From: Azolla caroliniana
Taxonomy: Eukaryota; Polypodiophyta
NCBI GenBank assembly: GCA_043228905.1
Contig: JBHGNT010000009.1
Coordinates: 4,402,001 to 4,466,000 of the forward strand
Length of the DNA stretch: 64,000 nucleotides
Reading direction: 5' to 3'
This document shows, piece by piece, positions 23,195-34,994 of this stretch (positions within the stretch are counted from its first letter, which is position 1; every line of letters begins with the position of its first letter). Both the position numbers and the translations under genes were made by a program. The notes under the pieces were generated by a model. That model did no database searches, was not told the DNA's origin, and saw nothing but the letters and a program-made list of their open reading frames with translations.

Positions 23195-26100
23195 CTAATT
23201 TTCGGTGCTCCCCCTCAAGCGCGGTTGGTCGGTGATCAAGAGACCAAGGTTCGTCGCGAACTGCTGCAGCTTGTCGATACCCAGGGCTTTCGTGAAGATG
23301 TTGGCCACTTGAAGATTTGTGTTGATGTATTGTAAATCGACATCTCCAACTTGAATGCGCTCTCGGATGAAGTGATAGTGCACTTCGATATGCTTAGTCC
23401 ACGCGTGGAACATGGGGTTCCAAGCCAGGTAGATATTACTCCTGTTGCCAAAGTATAGGAGAATCAGATCCTTGATGGGAATGCCTAGATCCTTCAATAT
23501 GCCCTTCAGGAAGACGACCTCGTATGCGGTGACCGCAACGCCCCTGTATTCAGCCTCTGTGCTCGACAATGCGACTGTCGGCTACTTCTTGTACTGCTCC
23601 AGGAGATCGTGCCACTACCGAGAGAGAAGATGAATCTTGAAGTTGATCGTTGATCGGCCTTATAGCTGGCCCAGTCTGCATCTATGTACCCTTCGAGCCG
23701 AATGATCGTGTCAGACTTATACATGATGCCATAATCCATTGTCCCACGAACGTACTTGAGTACCCTCTCAGCACAATCGAGATGGATATCTCGAGGTTTC
23801 TACATAAATTGGCTAAGTAGACCGACCGAATAGTGGAGGTCGGGTCGCATAATGGTTAGATAGATTAAGATGATGATCATTTGACGATACTGAGTTGGTT
23901 CACAATCTTCTGTTCCCGAATCGGCATCAAGCTTGAGATTTCGATCGAGAGGGGTCGACATAGGTTTGCACTCAGTCATCCCGAACTTGTAGAGTAAGTT
24001 GAGAATGTAGTGCTGTTGAGAGATCAATATCCTGACTGGTGTCTGAATGACTTCGATACCGAGGAAATAATGGAGCTCCTGCATATCTTTCATTTCGAAT
24101 CTGTCGGATAGGAGTGATTTGACCTTAGTAATGTCAGCTAGATCCTTTCCTCCGATGACGAGATCATCCATGTACAGGATGATGACAATCGGGTTGGTTG
24201 ACTCGTTTTTTAATTACAAGGAGTTGTCCGATTTCAACATTCAGAAACCGATTTGGTGAAGATACTGGGTGGCCTTTGAATGCCAAGCACACGGTGCTTG
24301 CTTGAGTTTATATAACGGCTTCTTGAGTTGATAGACTGGTTTCGAGTGTTTGCTCGATTCGAAATCGGGTGGTTGAATCATGAAGACCTCCTCTTCTAAT
24401 TTTCCTGGTAGGAAGGCGTTCTTTACGTCCATCTGGTGGAGGTGCCACTCTTTTGCAGTCGCGAGAGCAATGACTGTCCGAACAGTCATCATCTTTGCCA
24501 CCGGGGCAAAGGTCTCCTCGTAATCGACTTTGTGTATTTGAGCATATCCCTTAGCTACGAGTCGTGCCTTGTAGCGATTTACCGAACCGTCGACATTATA
24601 TTTTACCTTGAAGATCCATCTACAACCGATCTCTTTTTGATGTGGAGAACAAGGAACGAGATCCCATGTCTCGTTTTTGCAAAGTGCCTGCATTTCCTCG
24701 TTCATCGCTTCGATCCATCGTGGTGGCCGCCTCAGAAAAGGTTTCCAATTCTCAGACAATCGCCACCTTCATTAGAAAGACATAATGATATACTATATAC
24801 TCGTCATAGCCGAATTGGTTACCCGGGTTTTTCTCTCGGGTGGAGCGACAGAGCTTCTCGTTTGCAGAGACTAAGTCTTTCTTTGCTCCATTCGTCTGGA
24901 TGATTGGGATGTTCAGGCCTTCGAACTCACTGTCAAGGGAGTGAGTTGACTCGTTGTCGATCGGATCTTCGTATTCAGGCATTTTGGCCTTTCCTTTATC
25001 TAACTCCGGACTTGATTGAGATGTGCTTTGGTCACTCGGGGGCACTTGTGGTCTGCTTAGCCTTGTTGTAATCGGACTTTTGTTGTACATTTGCTAGAGT
25101 CGACTTTCGTTCTCTAGCTCTTGGTCGACCAAATTTGGGCCGATTGTTGTCGGAATCGGAGTCGTCTCTGGTTTGTACTAGGATGCCAACTTGTCGAAAA
25201 CGACGTCTCGACTCACCTGAACTTTTCGGGTGGATGGATTGTAACATTTGTACCCCTTTTGTTCGAGTGAGTACCCTACAAGGATACATTTCTCCGACTT
25301 CGGATCAAGTTTTTGTCGCTTCTCGTCGGGAATATGTACATAGGCGATTAAGTTGAATATCCGGACATGGGATAAATCCGGCTTCTTTTCGAAGAACTTC
25401 TCGTAAGGGGTTACGTCGTGTACTCCGGAGGTTTTACATTTGTTCATGAGATAGACAGTTGTGTTAGCCGCTTCTACCCAGTACGATTTCGGCAAGTTCT
25501 TCTCATTCATCATTGCCCTTGCCACCTCTACTATGTGCCGATTCTTTCATTCGGCTACTCCATTTTGCTAAGGTGTGTGTCGGCATGAGAATTCTCGTCG
25601 AATTCCTTCCTTTGGGAGATGCATTGAAAATTAGTCCGAGAAATATTCCTTGCCCCAATCCGATAGAAGGCATCAGACATGTCGACCGATTTCCTTTTCA
25701 ACTCCATTCTTGAATTTTTGTAAGTGTCCGAACACTTCGCTCTTTTGCCGCATACCGTATACGGTAAATCTAGGTATGCTTGGAGAAGTTGTCGATGAAC
25801 GTCACGTAGTAACGACAACCACCAAATGTTGCTGTCTAGGCCGATCCCCATACATCTGAATGAACTACATCCATGATTCCTTTGCTCACGTTCCTCTCTT
25901 TTGGGAACGGTTATCGGTGTTGTTTGTCAAACTGATAGGTGTCACATACACCTACCATCTCCTTTTCGGTAAAAATTGGGAGTTCGATCACGACTCCTTT
26001 CGACTGCATGCCTTTGAACTTCTAGAGGTTGATTTGGCCAATTCGTTTATGCCACAATTTCAAGTCGGTTTCGACTTTGAGGCCTTTGGCGAACATGGCT

Positions 26101-27480
26101 GACTTCACCTCATTCAATTCGAGGATGAACATTCGGCCTTCTCTTCGACCGTGAGCTACTAGTCGGCCTTCCTTCTCAATAAAGCACCCGTCATTATTGA
26201 ATCATACTTGCATGCCTTGTTCGATAATCTAACCGATCGACACTAGGTTTTTCGTGATGGTTGGGACATGCAAGACGTTCTTGAGGTAGGTTTGTCTACC
26301 GTCATTCCCGAATGGAACATTTCCGATATGTCGAATCGAGTGAGTTGTATCATCTCCGATTTCGACATAGTTGGGTCGATCAGGCTTTCTCAGCTCTCGA
26401 AACCAATCTTCGTGAGATGTCTTATGATTGGATGCTCTCAAGTCGACAAACCATACATTATCGGATGAGGAGGTACTTGTCTGGCCTTGTGCCAACATTG
26501 AATGTGCTTTATGCCTCATCATGAACATACCATCATGATCGTCGTAATAAGAATTTGTAGCATAGTTAGTGAGTTGTCGGTTAGTTGAGGTTGATTCTTG
26601 TTTTTTGTTTCAGCACTCCTCTTCGTAGTGGCCGAGTTTTCCACAATACTCATATTCGATCAAGCTGTTTTGGTGGCTCGGTTCGAAAGGATGGCTCCCC
26701 CTTCTGTCGAACTCTCTAGGAGTGTTTTTGGCCTCTTGCCAATGATGGGAATTGTGTTCTCAGGTCGGCTAACCCTGTCGGCTTCTGTTTCCTCGGCCAA
26801 ATCCTCTTCCATCATCCGACTGGGAGTAGAGCATCTAACCATTGGGTGCATTGCTCCTTTGTCAAGCATTATTTTCTTCCACCAATAGTATCGATTGAAG
26901 GTCGAAAAAGGAAGGAGGATTCTCCCTTGCGAGAATGGTAGATCTAATCGTGCCGAATCATGGTGCTAAACCGTCGAGGCATATTTGAACCATTTCATCA
27001 TCGTTGATGATGACATTGATCAAACCGAGGGCATCGGATAATTCCTTGATCTTCAAGGTATAACTGGTGATCGAGAAGTCCCTATGTTGTATATTGTTTA
27101 ACTCCTGTTGGAGTTGGAGTTTTTGTGTAGCCGTGTTGGCTGTGAAAATCTTCTTGAGATTACCCCAAGCTTCTTTTGGCGTCTTTGCCTCTCGAATATA
27201 GCCGAGCATGTGATCATGAATAGATGATGCAAGGCAATACAACACACCGCTTGCGGCTTGCTCCCAAGCTGGATTGTCGGCGTGTGTTGGGTTTGGTTGC
27301 ATTTCGTGAGCTCCCTAAATGTAGCTCCAGTATCCTTGACCGACAAGGTATTGATGCATCTTGTATTCCCAAGATGCAAAGTTTGTTATGTTAAGCTTCT
27401 TTGTAGGAAGAGCGCTTCCCATCTGAGTATTCATGACGTCGATTTCTTCTCTGTTGCTTAAACCGGTTATGTTGGTCGTC
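23195..27480 (-). pseudogene. Broken copia Gag-Pol polyprotein
   Basis: Gag (27480 to about 26958) has an in-frame stop after GYWSYI and then the UBN2-type gag block with PKEAWGNLKKIF and KLQLQQELNNIQ. A CCHC-like knuckle follows near 26610-26660 (YCGKLGHYEEEC), with its first Cys apparently replaced. The protease region (26229-26528) reads WFVDLRASNH where a DSGA-type active site is expected, so the catalytic site is damaged. Integrase pieces lie at about 25178-25851. Reverse transcriptase is at 24241-24759 (KARLVAKGYAQ, QMDVKNAFLPG) and continues at 23800-24171 with the MDDL of the catalytic box and the YFLGIEV block. RNase H is at 23195-23739 (SSTEAEYRG, TKHIEVHYHFIRE). At least six frame breaks separate these parts. 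Confidence 0.9.
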
Positions 27481-27526
27481 AGTGTGTAGCACAACACAAT
27501 TGAATAAGCTCAATTAGAAAACCACA

Positions 27527-27539
27527 CGCTCCGATACCA
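27527..27539 (-). promoter_or_regulatory. Copia primer binding site
   Basis: On the minus strand, directly after the 5' LTR, the sequence ATGGTATCGGAGC matches the plant initiator-Met tRNA 3' end complement TGGTATCAGAGC with one mismatch. This fixes the element's orientation and the inner LTR boundary. Confidence 0.85.
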
Positions 27540-27608
27540 TGTAAAGAATCGTGAGTGATGTAGGTGATGCTGTGCAGCATAAGTAAACTCTGTGTGTGTA
27601 CGTAAGAC

Positions 27609-27655
<47 letters not shown>

Positions 27656-27828
27656 TGAACAAGAAGTTATATTAATAAAAATAGAATTACATCCAACAAT
27701 AACTAAGTTACAAAAGGTTGGTTTAAATACCAACTAGTCTAGGGCACTACCCTTTCTACTATTTACAAAACTTGCCTAGTATGTCCGTGAAACCATTTCA
27801 TTGGGGAAATTGAGTTCGATTCTCAACA
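27540..27828 (-). repeat. Copia 5' LTR
   Basis: Partner of the LTR at 22692-22987. It has a longer (GA)n run (about 27614-27651) and a shorter GT run than its partner, so the two LTRs differ mostly by microsatellite slippage. Terminal TG...CA is present on the element strand. Confidence 0.9.
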
Positions 27829-27839
27829 CCAACATTCTA

Positions 27840-28000
27840 ACATAATGCTTGGAGGATCAAACTTTGTGCAACCAATCTACAGAAATGATTTGCCACTCTT
27901 TAGGCATAAATAGTGGCATTAGTTCAGACAAAGCCAAATTTGATTGAAGAGCAAGCCCTTTGGTGCCAATGATAAACAAAACTATATAAGGAGTTGTTAC
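27840..28000 (+). repeat. Right copy of the diverged direct repeat flanking the copia element
   Basis: It matches 22561-22691 (see there). A third partial unit starts at about 28005 (accgttttgacaaaatgctt...ggaagatcaaaa), resembling the beginning of this copy. The pre-insertion locus was therefore a short tandem array. Confidence 0.6.
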
Positions 28001-28520
28001 CACCGTTTTGACAAAATGCTTGAACCTAATGTAGGAAGATCAAAATTAAAATAAAATAAAATACAATACCGTAAAAAGATTTCTACAATACCATAAAAGA
28101 TTTGGCATTTAATCCTTGTTGGAAATTCTAGTAATAATTGAAAATTCCAAAATTATAAACACTAGTTTCAAACTATTGAACATTCCCACATTTACAACCT
28201 ATAATGGAAATAACGACAAAACTAAAGTGCTAGGAATTTCTAGCACAAGTGGTTTTCCATTGGTTTTTTGGCAGTTTTGAGAAAATGTTGAGAACTCCCA
28301 CACTTAGAATATTCTATCGGAAATTTTGGTACTTCAAAATTCCGATAGTCTTAAGAAAGTTCAAAAATTATAGAGAAATGTAAATTTCAAACATTTTGCT
28401 ATTTTAATAAAATTGATAAAGTGTCAAAAAGTTCTGTAATTTATGAAATTTTGATCGTTGGCTATCTTATTCAATTCTTTTCTTTTCTTTTGTTCTATAT
28501 GTGTTATATTTTGGGTGTGT

Positions 28521-29110
28521 TGCAGATATGACAAAATGCAACCTTAGTTAGATTGTAGGTTGAAAATGATGGATTTTAGTTGATGGACCTAGGAGAATAA
28601 GAAAGGTAGTGTTGATCATGGTCATACAATGATGTCATTCATGAGCTTCTTTCAACAATACCTTTTTGAATCACCATTGTAGAATAGGAGCATATCATCA
28701 CTACACTTGACATTAAACACAATGTTTTTGTGTCGTGGTAAATGTTGTGTTTAGCGTCATGGTGTCCCGATCTGATGAGCGCACACGAGGAAATCATTTA
28801 GACTTCATATGTAGCGCAAAAGTATGGAAAGAGGGTCATGAGATGAGATAAAGTTAATAATACCAAAAAGATATAGCTCAATTGGTAAGCGCCTACATTT
28901 TATTGTTGGGACTATGTCAATGTGGGGCTCTTGTTAGCTAAGTATGTGTAATCCTCGCAAAACCCAAGGTTGATGTCACGATACAATGACATAAAATACA
29001 TAGTTGGTGAGTAGTGAACCCACAACTGTTGAGAAACCTAGGTCCATAAACTAAAATCCATCATTTTCAACCTACAATCTAACTAAGGTTGCATTTTGTC
29101 ATATCTGCAA
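28521..29110. mobile_element. Non-autonomous element with about 72-bp terminal inverted repeats
   Basis: It starts tgcagatatgacaaaatgca and ends with the exact complement; the inverted ends pair over about 72 bp (28521-28595 with 29037-29110). The interior (about 440 bp) has no coding capacity. It includes a tRNA-like A box, tagctcaattggtaagcgc (28874-28892), so part of it may come from a SINE. No target duplication is visible. The family (MULE, foldback or other) cannot be told from the ends. Confidence 0.7.
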
Positions 29111-29136
29111 ATGTTCTTTTGTTCTTTCTAAAAACA

Positions 29137-29654
29137 TTTGCAGATATGACAAAATGCAACCTTACTTAGATTGTAGATTGAAAATGATGGTTTTGAGTTG
29201 ATGGACGTAGGAGAATAAGAAAGGTAGTGTTGATCATGGTCATACAATGATGTCATTCATGAGCTTCTTTCAACGATACCTTTTTGAATCACCATTGTAG
29301 AATAGGAGCATATCATCACTACAGTTGACATTAAACACAATGTTTTTGTGTCATGGTACATGTTGTGTTTAGCGTCACGGTGTCCTGATCTTGTGCACAC
29401 ACACGAGGAAATCATTTAGACTTCATATATAGTGCAAAAGTATGGAAAGAGGGTCATGAGATGAGATAAAGTTAATAATAACAAAAAGATATAGCTCAAT
29501 TGGTAAGTGCCTACATTTTATTGTTGGGACTATGTCAATGTGGGGCTCTTGTTAGCTAAGTATGTGTAATCCTCGCAAAACCCAAGGTTGATGTCACGAT
29601 ACAATGACATAAAATACATAGTTGGTGAGTAGTGAACCCACAATTGTTGAGAAA
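29137..29654. mobile_element. Second, truncated copy of the same element
   Basis: A direct copy of 28521-29036 with only scattered substitutions. It starts at the same terminal sequence but lacks the right inverted end. The copies are head-to-tail with 26 bp between them, so the junction 29085-29162 is itself a palindrome made of the right end of copy 1 and the left end of copy 2. Confidence 0.75.
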
Positions 29655-29683
29655 CGAATCGTCAATCCACAAGAAGAGGAATA

Positions 29684-30280
29684 TGTTGAAATACACAACT
29701 TTGAAACACAGAAAATAGTGTACACAGATTTAACGTGGAAGCCTTAAAATGGGAGAAAACCACAAAGAATGGAGCTTCACTATACAATGGATATACAATA
29801 ACGAGATTAGGGTACAACACTCTCTACACATAATGTAAACAGCCTCGCAGGGCTCTTAACGTATGCTGTTACTGAACACAGCTATGGTGCCACCCACTCT
29901 CTCTCCTCATGTTCACACTCTTCCCTATTTTCCCTTCTCTCTTTTTGTTTGCCCTAAGTGTATTTATACTTATACCCTTTATGGGCTATTTACAAATGTA
30001 GCCATTGCTACTGTCATTCCTATTATTATCTAATATTAATAATGATCTTACTAATAAGCCGACTCATCCGTCGACTGTCGGGTCGGTTCGACTAGTCGGC
30101 CTGGTCATCGACCATATGGTCGACCCGACTAGGTGGTCGTGTCTTCGACCTCGATAAACTCTCTCTAGGTCGACTCCTTAACCGTCGACCCTTATCCAAC
30201 TAGTTGATTGATCCTTGTCTTCGACTGTCGGCTCTCTCCGACCAGTCGGCTCCTCCCACTGGAGGGACGTATTCCTAACA
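29684..30280 (-). repeat. Solo-LTR-like block (copia type)
   Basis: On the minus strand it runs TGTTAGGAATACG ... GTATTTCAACA, with a TATA-like box (taagtataaatacactt, plus positions about 29957-29973) and the text CTTCCACGTTAAATCTGTG near the 3' end, which is common in copia LTRs. No matching second LTR, primer site or clean target duplication is found. The part 30058-30255 is unusually rich in TCGAC. Confidence 0.6.
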
Positions 30281-30755
30281 ACAATCTCAAGCCAACAAGA
30301 TGTCATGCTCAACCATCTTGACATGAGCATGTATTTATATATGATGTACTTGATCTAAAAACATTCTCTAGTCACATACCTTTAGATAGTTCTAGAATAT
30401 TCTCCAGAATAATCTAATGCATATACTTTAGCTCACAATATGAATACTTGTAACCTCCTTGGTCCCTTTCAAGGGATTCAACACCAGTCATTGACACATA
30501 AATCTAGTCTTCTTGTTCCATTCCATCTTGTCTCCTTCTTCATCTTTATCTTCATGCTCTCTAGTTAATCCTAGCTTCCTAAGTTCAAAGTCTCATCACT
30601 CCCAACTTCTAGAGTTCCTAGCCTCGTCACTTCCAGTTCCATGTTCGTAGCCTTATCGGTCATATCCTCGTCATCCGTGCTCCGTCCATGGTTGGTGTGT
30701 TCGTGACAATCGAGGAGGTTTGGGTCCTTCTCAAACCATCCTGAGGGGGTGATGG
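30281..30755. other. Unassigned stretch
   Basis: No gene recognised. It may be a remnant of the element whose LTR lies at 29684-30280: the text next to that LTR on the minus strand (gcttgagattgt) resembles a copia polypurine region. Confidence 0.3.
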
Positions 30756-30950
30756 TAGGAATTGGCAATGACTTGGCTCAAGCCTAAACCAAATTGTGGT
30801 TTGGCTTGAGCTTCCTTAACCGGTTTGAGCTCGGTTTGGGATTGCTCTAACCGGTTAAGCATAAACCGGTTACCAAGCCGATTAAGGCTTAATTGGCTTG
30901 GCTAAACCGGTTAGCCTAACACGGTAAACCGAACCATTGTCAATTCCTAA
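30756..30950. mobile_element. Short hAT-like MITE
   Basis: About 195 bp with inverted ends (taggaattggcaatg on the left, cattgtcaattccta on the right), an interior rich in aaccggtt, and flanking ggtgatgg / agtgatgg (7 of 8 match), as expected for the 8-bp target duplication of hAT elements. No coding capacity. Confidence 0.7.
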
Positions 30951-31701
30951 GTGATGGGTGGTTTGACACCCTCTTTCCTCTCTTTGGTTTATTATTCCAT
31001 TTTTCTTATTAATAAGTTAGACTCTAGCATGCAAGTTGGAGAGCATGGTGGTGAACCACAAAATTTAGGTCTATGGATATAATTCTATCTTACCTTCGAA
31101 ATCATAAGGTCGACAAACTAGGTGGTGTACGACTGTTTGCTAGGCCGACCCTAAGTTGAGTTAGTTAGTTGGTCATGAGCTTTAGAAATGATATGATTCA
31201 TATGCCAAAAACCAATATAACTAACCAAGTCCACATGTACACCCAAAAAGTCCACGAGCAAGAAGGACGTCCCCTCATGGATGATAAGCGAGTCACAACT
31301 TAGTTTGAAGCCGGTGTGCTTGCATGTAACCCCGAAGACAATTGGGAACTTATTCGAGACATCACTTAGTGGCCCAAAGGTCACAACAAAGCATAGTCTA
31401 TCCTCAACTCTTCATCATATATGAATTGGATTCACACGCTAGCCATGGTAGTTGTAATGTATCCCACTAGTTCTATACGTAGTGATGAGGATGCATGAAC
31501 GATGTTGTTTTTCAACTTGACCACGAGGCTTGTGTGAAAGAATAGACATGTGGTAGCTTGTACAAAACCCCATTCCTACACCACTAATAATGTAGCAGGC
31601 TTCGTCGACTCAACACCTCAGGTCTTGTACTAGCTTTGCTACCATAGAATGGTGCAACAATCGGTTTTAGTAGACATCAAGGCAACATCAACCCTTGTTT
31701 C
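30951..31701. other. Unassigned stretch
   Basis: No gene recognised. Text around 31100-31150 contains ggtcgac and gtacgact motifs similar to the TCGAC-rich LTR at 30058-30255, so it may be another eroded retroelement piece. Confidence 0.3.
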
Positions 31702-32194
31702 TGTTGGGAAACTTGTCCCTTTGCATGGGATCAGGTGATCCGGATCAGATCAGAAGAAACCGGAAGTAGGGACATATTAGTAAATATGTTCGGATGCGCA
31801 CGTTGAGGCCATATTTGTAAATAGCCCTAAAGTTATATGAGTATAAATATAACTAGGGCAAAACCTATTATGTGTGTAGAACTGTTAGTTAGTAGTTGGT
31901 CATTGTACAAAGAGATAGAGGGAGTGAGAGAGATACAATAGGTTGTATCTGTTGAAACCGCCTATGTGCGAAGACATAGAGCTGGAGGTTGTTGCCTCTC
32001 AGTCTATTACTGTATCCTTCCTCCCTCCCATAGTGATCCTATTCCGAGTTAGCGAACTCCCATGGTTTTGCCTCTCGAGGTTTTCCACGTTAACATTATG
32101 TGTAACTGTATTAATCTCTATTTATATTTTGTTGCTTCCATTGTGCGTTTGGATCTCGGTTGTGGCCGAGAATGATTCCTCTCAATTTCCTACA
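31702..32194 (+). repeat. Solo-LTR-like block
   Basis: It begins tgttgggaaac and ends tttcctaca, imperfectly complementary TG...CA ends. It has a TATA-like gagtataaatataa near 31839 and a copia-type phrase ttttccacgttaacatta near 32079. Neither a primer site nor a target duplication is evident. Confidence 0.55.
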
Positions 32195-34706
32195 AAAGAT
32201 GGGTGATGCTCGTTCCCTTATTTGAATGATGGGTGGTGCTCGTAACAATACTATGGCGAGTTCGATCAATGAGATGCTACATTGAGTCTTTCTTCTACAC
32301 AATTAAAATGGCCATAGCCCCGACCTCTATCCAAGCATAGGTGTGACCTGCAAAAGTCATGAAACAATTATGTCTTTTGGGACAAGATTGGTGTCAAAAG
32401 AGTAAGTGCATGGAAGCCCCAAGTGTGCATGCCATTAACTTTCTGACCACCAATGGACTTAAAAACGAAATTTTATTTGAAGCTTCAAATAGGCGTATTC
32501 AACAAATTATCGCACCCTTGGCCCTAAACAAGGCTACGGAACTAGACCAAGCTATAACATCAATTCGGAACCCGGGCCCAATTCTAGACCAGCTTCAATG
32601 TTGACTTCCAACTTACTACACATACAAAAACATTGTGGCATGACCAAACTTCCAAGGGTGGAATGGTTTCCAAAGAAAAACTCATTGGCCCCACCAACAA
32701 TAGACACTACTTCGATACCTCCCAAAGGTGCTATTATACAAAGGCCAACCAAATGTACAAAGTGGGTTAATATTTGTGGCATATTATTTGAAGATAAAAA
32801 CAAGGGTATTAATGCCACATTGCAGATTAGGAAACAAAGGACGCCCTGATCTCGTTCCCTAAACATAACAGGTTGCATACATGCCGTAGAGAATGGAGCA
32901 CAAGCTAAAGGGGGAATAGGATTGGGCCACCCAATTTTTATTCCTAAACATAGAAAGTTGTGTTTCCCTACTAAAAGAATGCAAGTTATAGGGGAGAAGA
33001 CAATATCTTGTACGAACATCTAACCTATCAGTAGAGTAGGGTGTCAAATTAGAAGCCTTGAAAAATTCTTAAAAATTTCCATGCTTGAACTTTGCCCTAC
33101 ACCCCCATGCACGACATATGTAGACACATGTACACTACATATGGTAGATATGGTGTTGGTTGCCATGAAAGCCCAAATGGCTTCCAAAAGTCCTTTCTTT
33201 CCCATCGAAAACCAAGACAACGATGGCTAGTAAGGGATCATCTCATTACACTCTAGAGTCTAAAACATGTGTCAACATCTTTGCAAAAGCTTCACCCGCT
33301 CACACTAATTCCAAAAATTCACCTATGTCAGACATTTCCACATGCAGTATGAAGAGGCCAACAAGAAGCTATGACAACTTTATCACTTTGTATTTTAACC
33401 TTCGAAACTTCACAGATTTCTCATGCCTCCAAGTCCAAATGGCCCCTCCGATTAATGTGTGGTTTCCATGCACACATGATTCGCCACAATCTCATTTGGT
33501 TGGGCCACGAAATGTTGCAGACATGTAAAATTAACAACTCGAGTAAGTTTTTGGTTCTAGCCATCACAAAGTCTTTATCTCTTTATTTAACTTGTATATG
33601 CACATCCTTCTCTTTCGACGACTTCTTGTTTCACATCCACCTCCAACCTCAATTCCCAATTTCTGTTGTATATATGTTCATATAGCTTCTTGTTTTCTTT
33701 GCCACTCCTATTTTTCTATTCTTTCTTGCTATCTCTGGCATTCTCTTTGCTACTTTGATATTCTATGATTCTTTCTCTCCTCCACCACCTTGATACTTCA
33801 TTCACATCTACTTGCTCACTCTCATTGTTTTTTCCCCCCAAATTACGTGCTTGTCAACCCATAGGTTCAACAAACATGTAGGAAAACCTTGGACTTAGTT
33901 TCTCACATACACCAATTTCCTCGAATAGTTCTCGACAACTTTACTTGACCATAATTCCCAATGGCCTTTGTCGAAGGGTATCCTTACACGGGTTTAATAC
34001 GCGTAGGATTGGTCTTCTTGGACCAAATGGCAAACATAAGATATTTGCATAATCACATCAACAAATGTGCAAATAGACCCCTTGACACCTCATCAGCCAA
34101 CTGATTCCCTGAAAGGTTCTCTTGAGACAAATACGTGTATATCTTGAATCGGCACCCTAGACAAAACACATGACGACGCATTACACGAGAGGAGTTCTTT
34201 AACACATCATGTGAGGCCATTGCTCGAGCCGAACACACAAAAAGCGATTTTTGCAGTGTCACCTTTTGAAGGCATATTTACTTGAATGCTCGAAAGGTTG
34301 TGACTTCCTTAAGACTTTCACTCAAAGGGATATCACGAACTCAAATGCATGAGTACTCCAACCCCTAAAAGAACTCCATGTGATCCGGTTTTTCGAATGA
34401 GACAAATTTCCAAAGACTTGGACCAAGCTTACTTCTAAATGGCTTTCTTGAATAGAATATGCCAAGAGTACCTAGAGCCATTAAATCAATCATGATGTCT
34501 TTAATAAAGGAGAATGAGAAATGTAATAGCAACAATTTTTAATCATAAACTAATAGTAGCTCATAAGACTACTCATTGTAATAATAAAATAAATATATAC
34601 TAGTAAATACATAACCACATAAACCTAAATCAAAACACAATAATATTAGCCAATAAATGCAAAAAATGCAAACACTTGTGTGCCGTTTGCAGAAGGTGTT
34701 ACTATA
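32195..34706. other. Gene-free stretch with possible retroelement debris
   Basis: No host gene recognised. A minus-strand stretch at 34053-34262 ends LSGNQLADEVSRGLFAHL, which weakly recalls the end of retroelement RNase H domains; this is not firm. Open frames at 32359-32604 and 32552-33019 have no recognisable similarity. Confidence 0.3.
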
Positions 34707-34994
34707 CAACTTGATCCTAATGGGCCAGTTTGGGCTCAAATCGAACTGAATCGTTAAGCCATGGTTTAAGGGTTTATAAGTTCCAAAAAAATTAAAAATG
34801 GTTTGGTTTTGTTTAAATTATTAATAAACGGTTAGATTTTAGTTCGGTTTGGTTTTGAAACTAGGGCTTATTGGTTTATAGGTTTAAGTGGTTTGGTTTA
34901 AAGGTATTTGGGCTACATTTTTTTATCCCTTAAATGTTTATGTAATTTAATAGTTTTTATTGATTTTATTCACTTAACTTAAATGTTTATTTAA

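Larger units (their letters stand above)
22692..27828 (-). mobile_element. Full-length degenerate Ty1-copia LTR retrotransposon
   Basis: About 5.1 kb with LTRs at both ends (22692-22987 and 27540-27828), a primer binding site next to the 5' LTR on the minus strand, a purine-rich tract (coding-strand GAAGGGGCG) next to the 3' LTR, and all copia domains in order gag, protease, integrase, reverse transcriptase, RNase H. The flanks are ccaat on the left and ccaac on the right, a 4-of-5 match consistent with a decayed 5-bp target duplication. The coding sequence is cut by many stops and frame changes, so the copy is not autonomous. LTR identity looks high apart from microsatellite length changes. 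Confidence 0.92.

Noticed and set aside
28874-28892. A complete tRNA gene at the A-box match
   Set aside because: No B box at normal spacing and no acceptor stem; only a tRNA-like fragment can be claimed.
28521-29654. CRISPR-like or satellite array
   Set aside because: Only two long copies with inverted ends, no short repeats with spacers; a transposable element explains it.
31943-32206. 87-codon plus-strand frame
   Set aside because: It lies within the LTR-like block 31702-32194 and shows no protein similarity.
34053-34262. Retroelement RNase H gene
   Set aside because: Only one short phrase (NQLADEVSRG) resembles RNase H ends; too weak to call.
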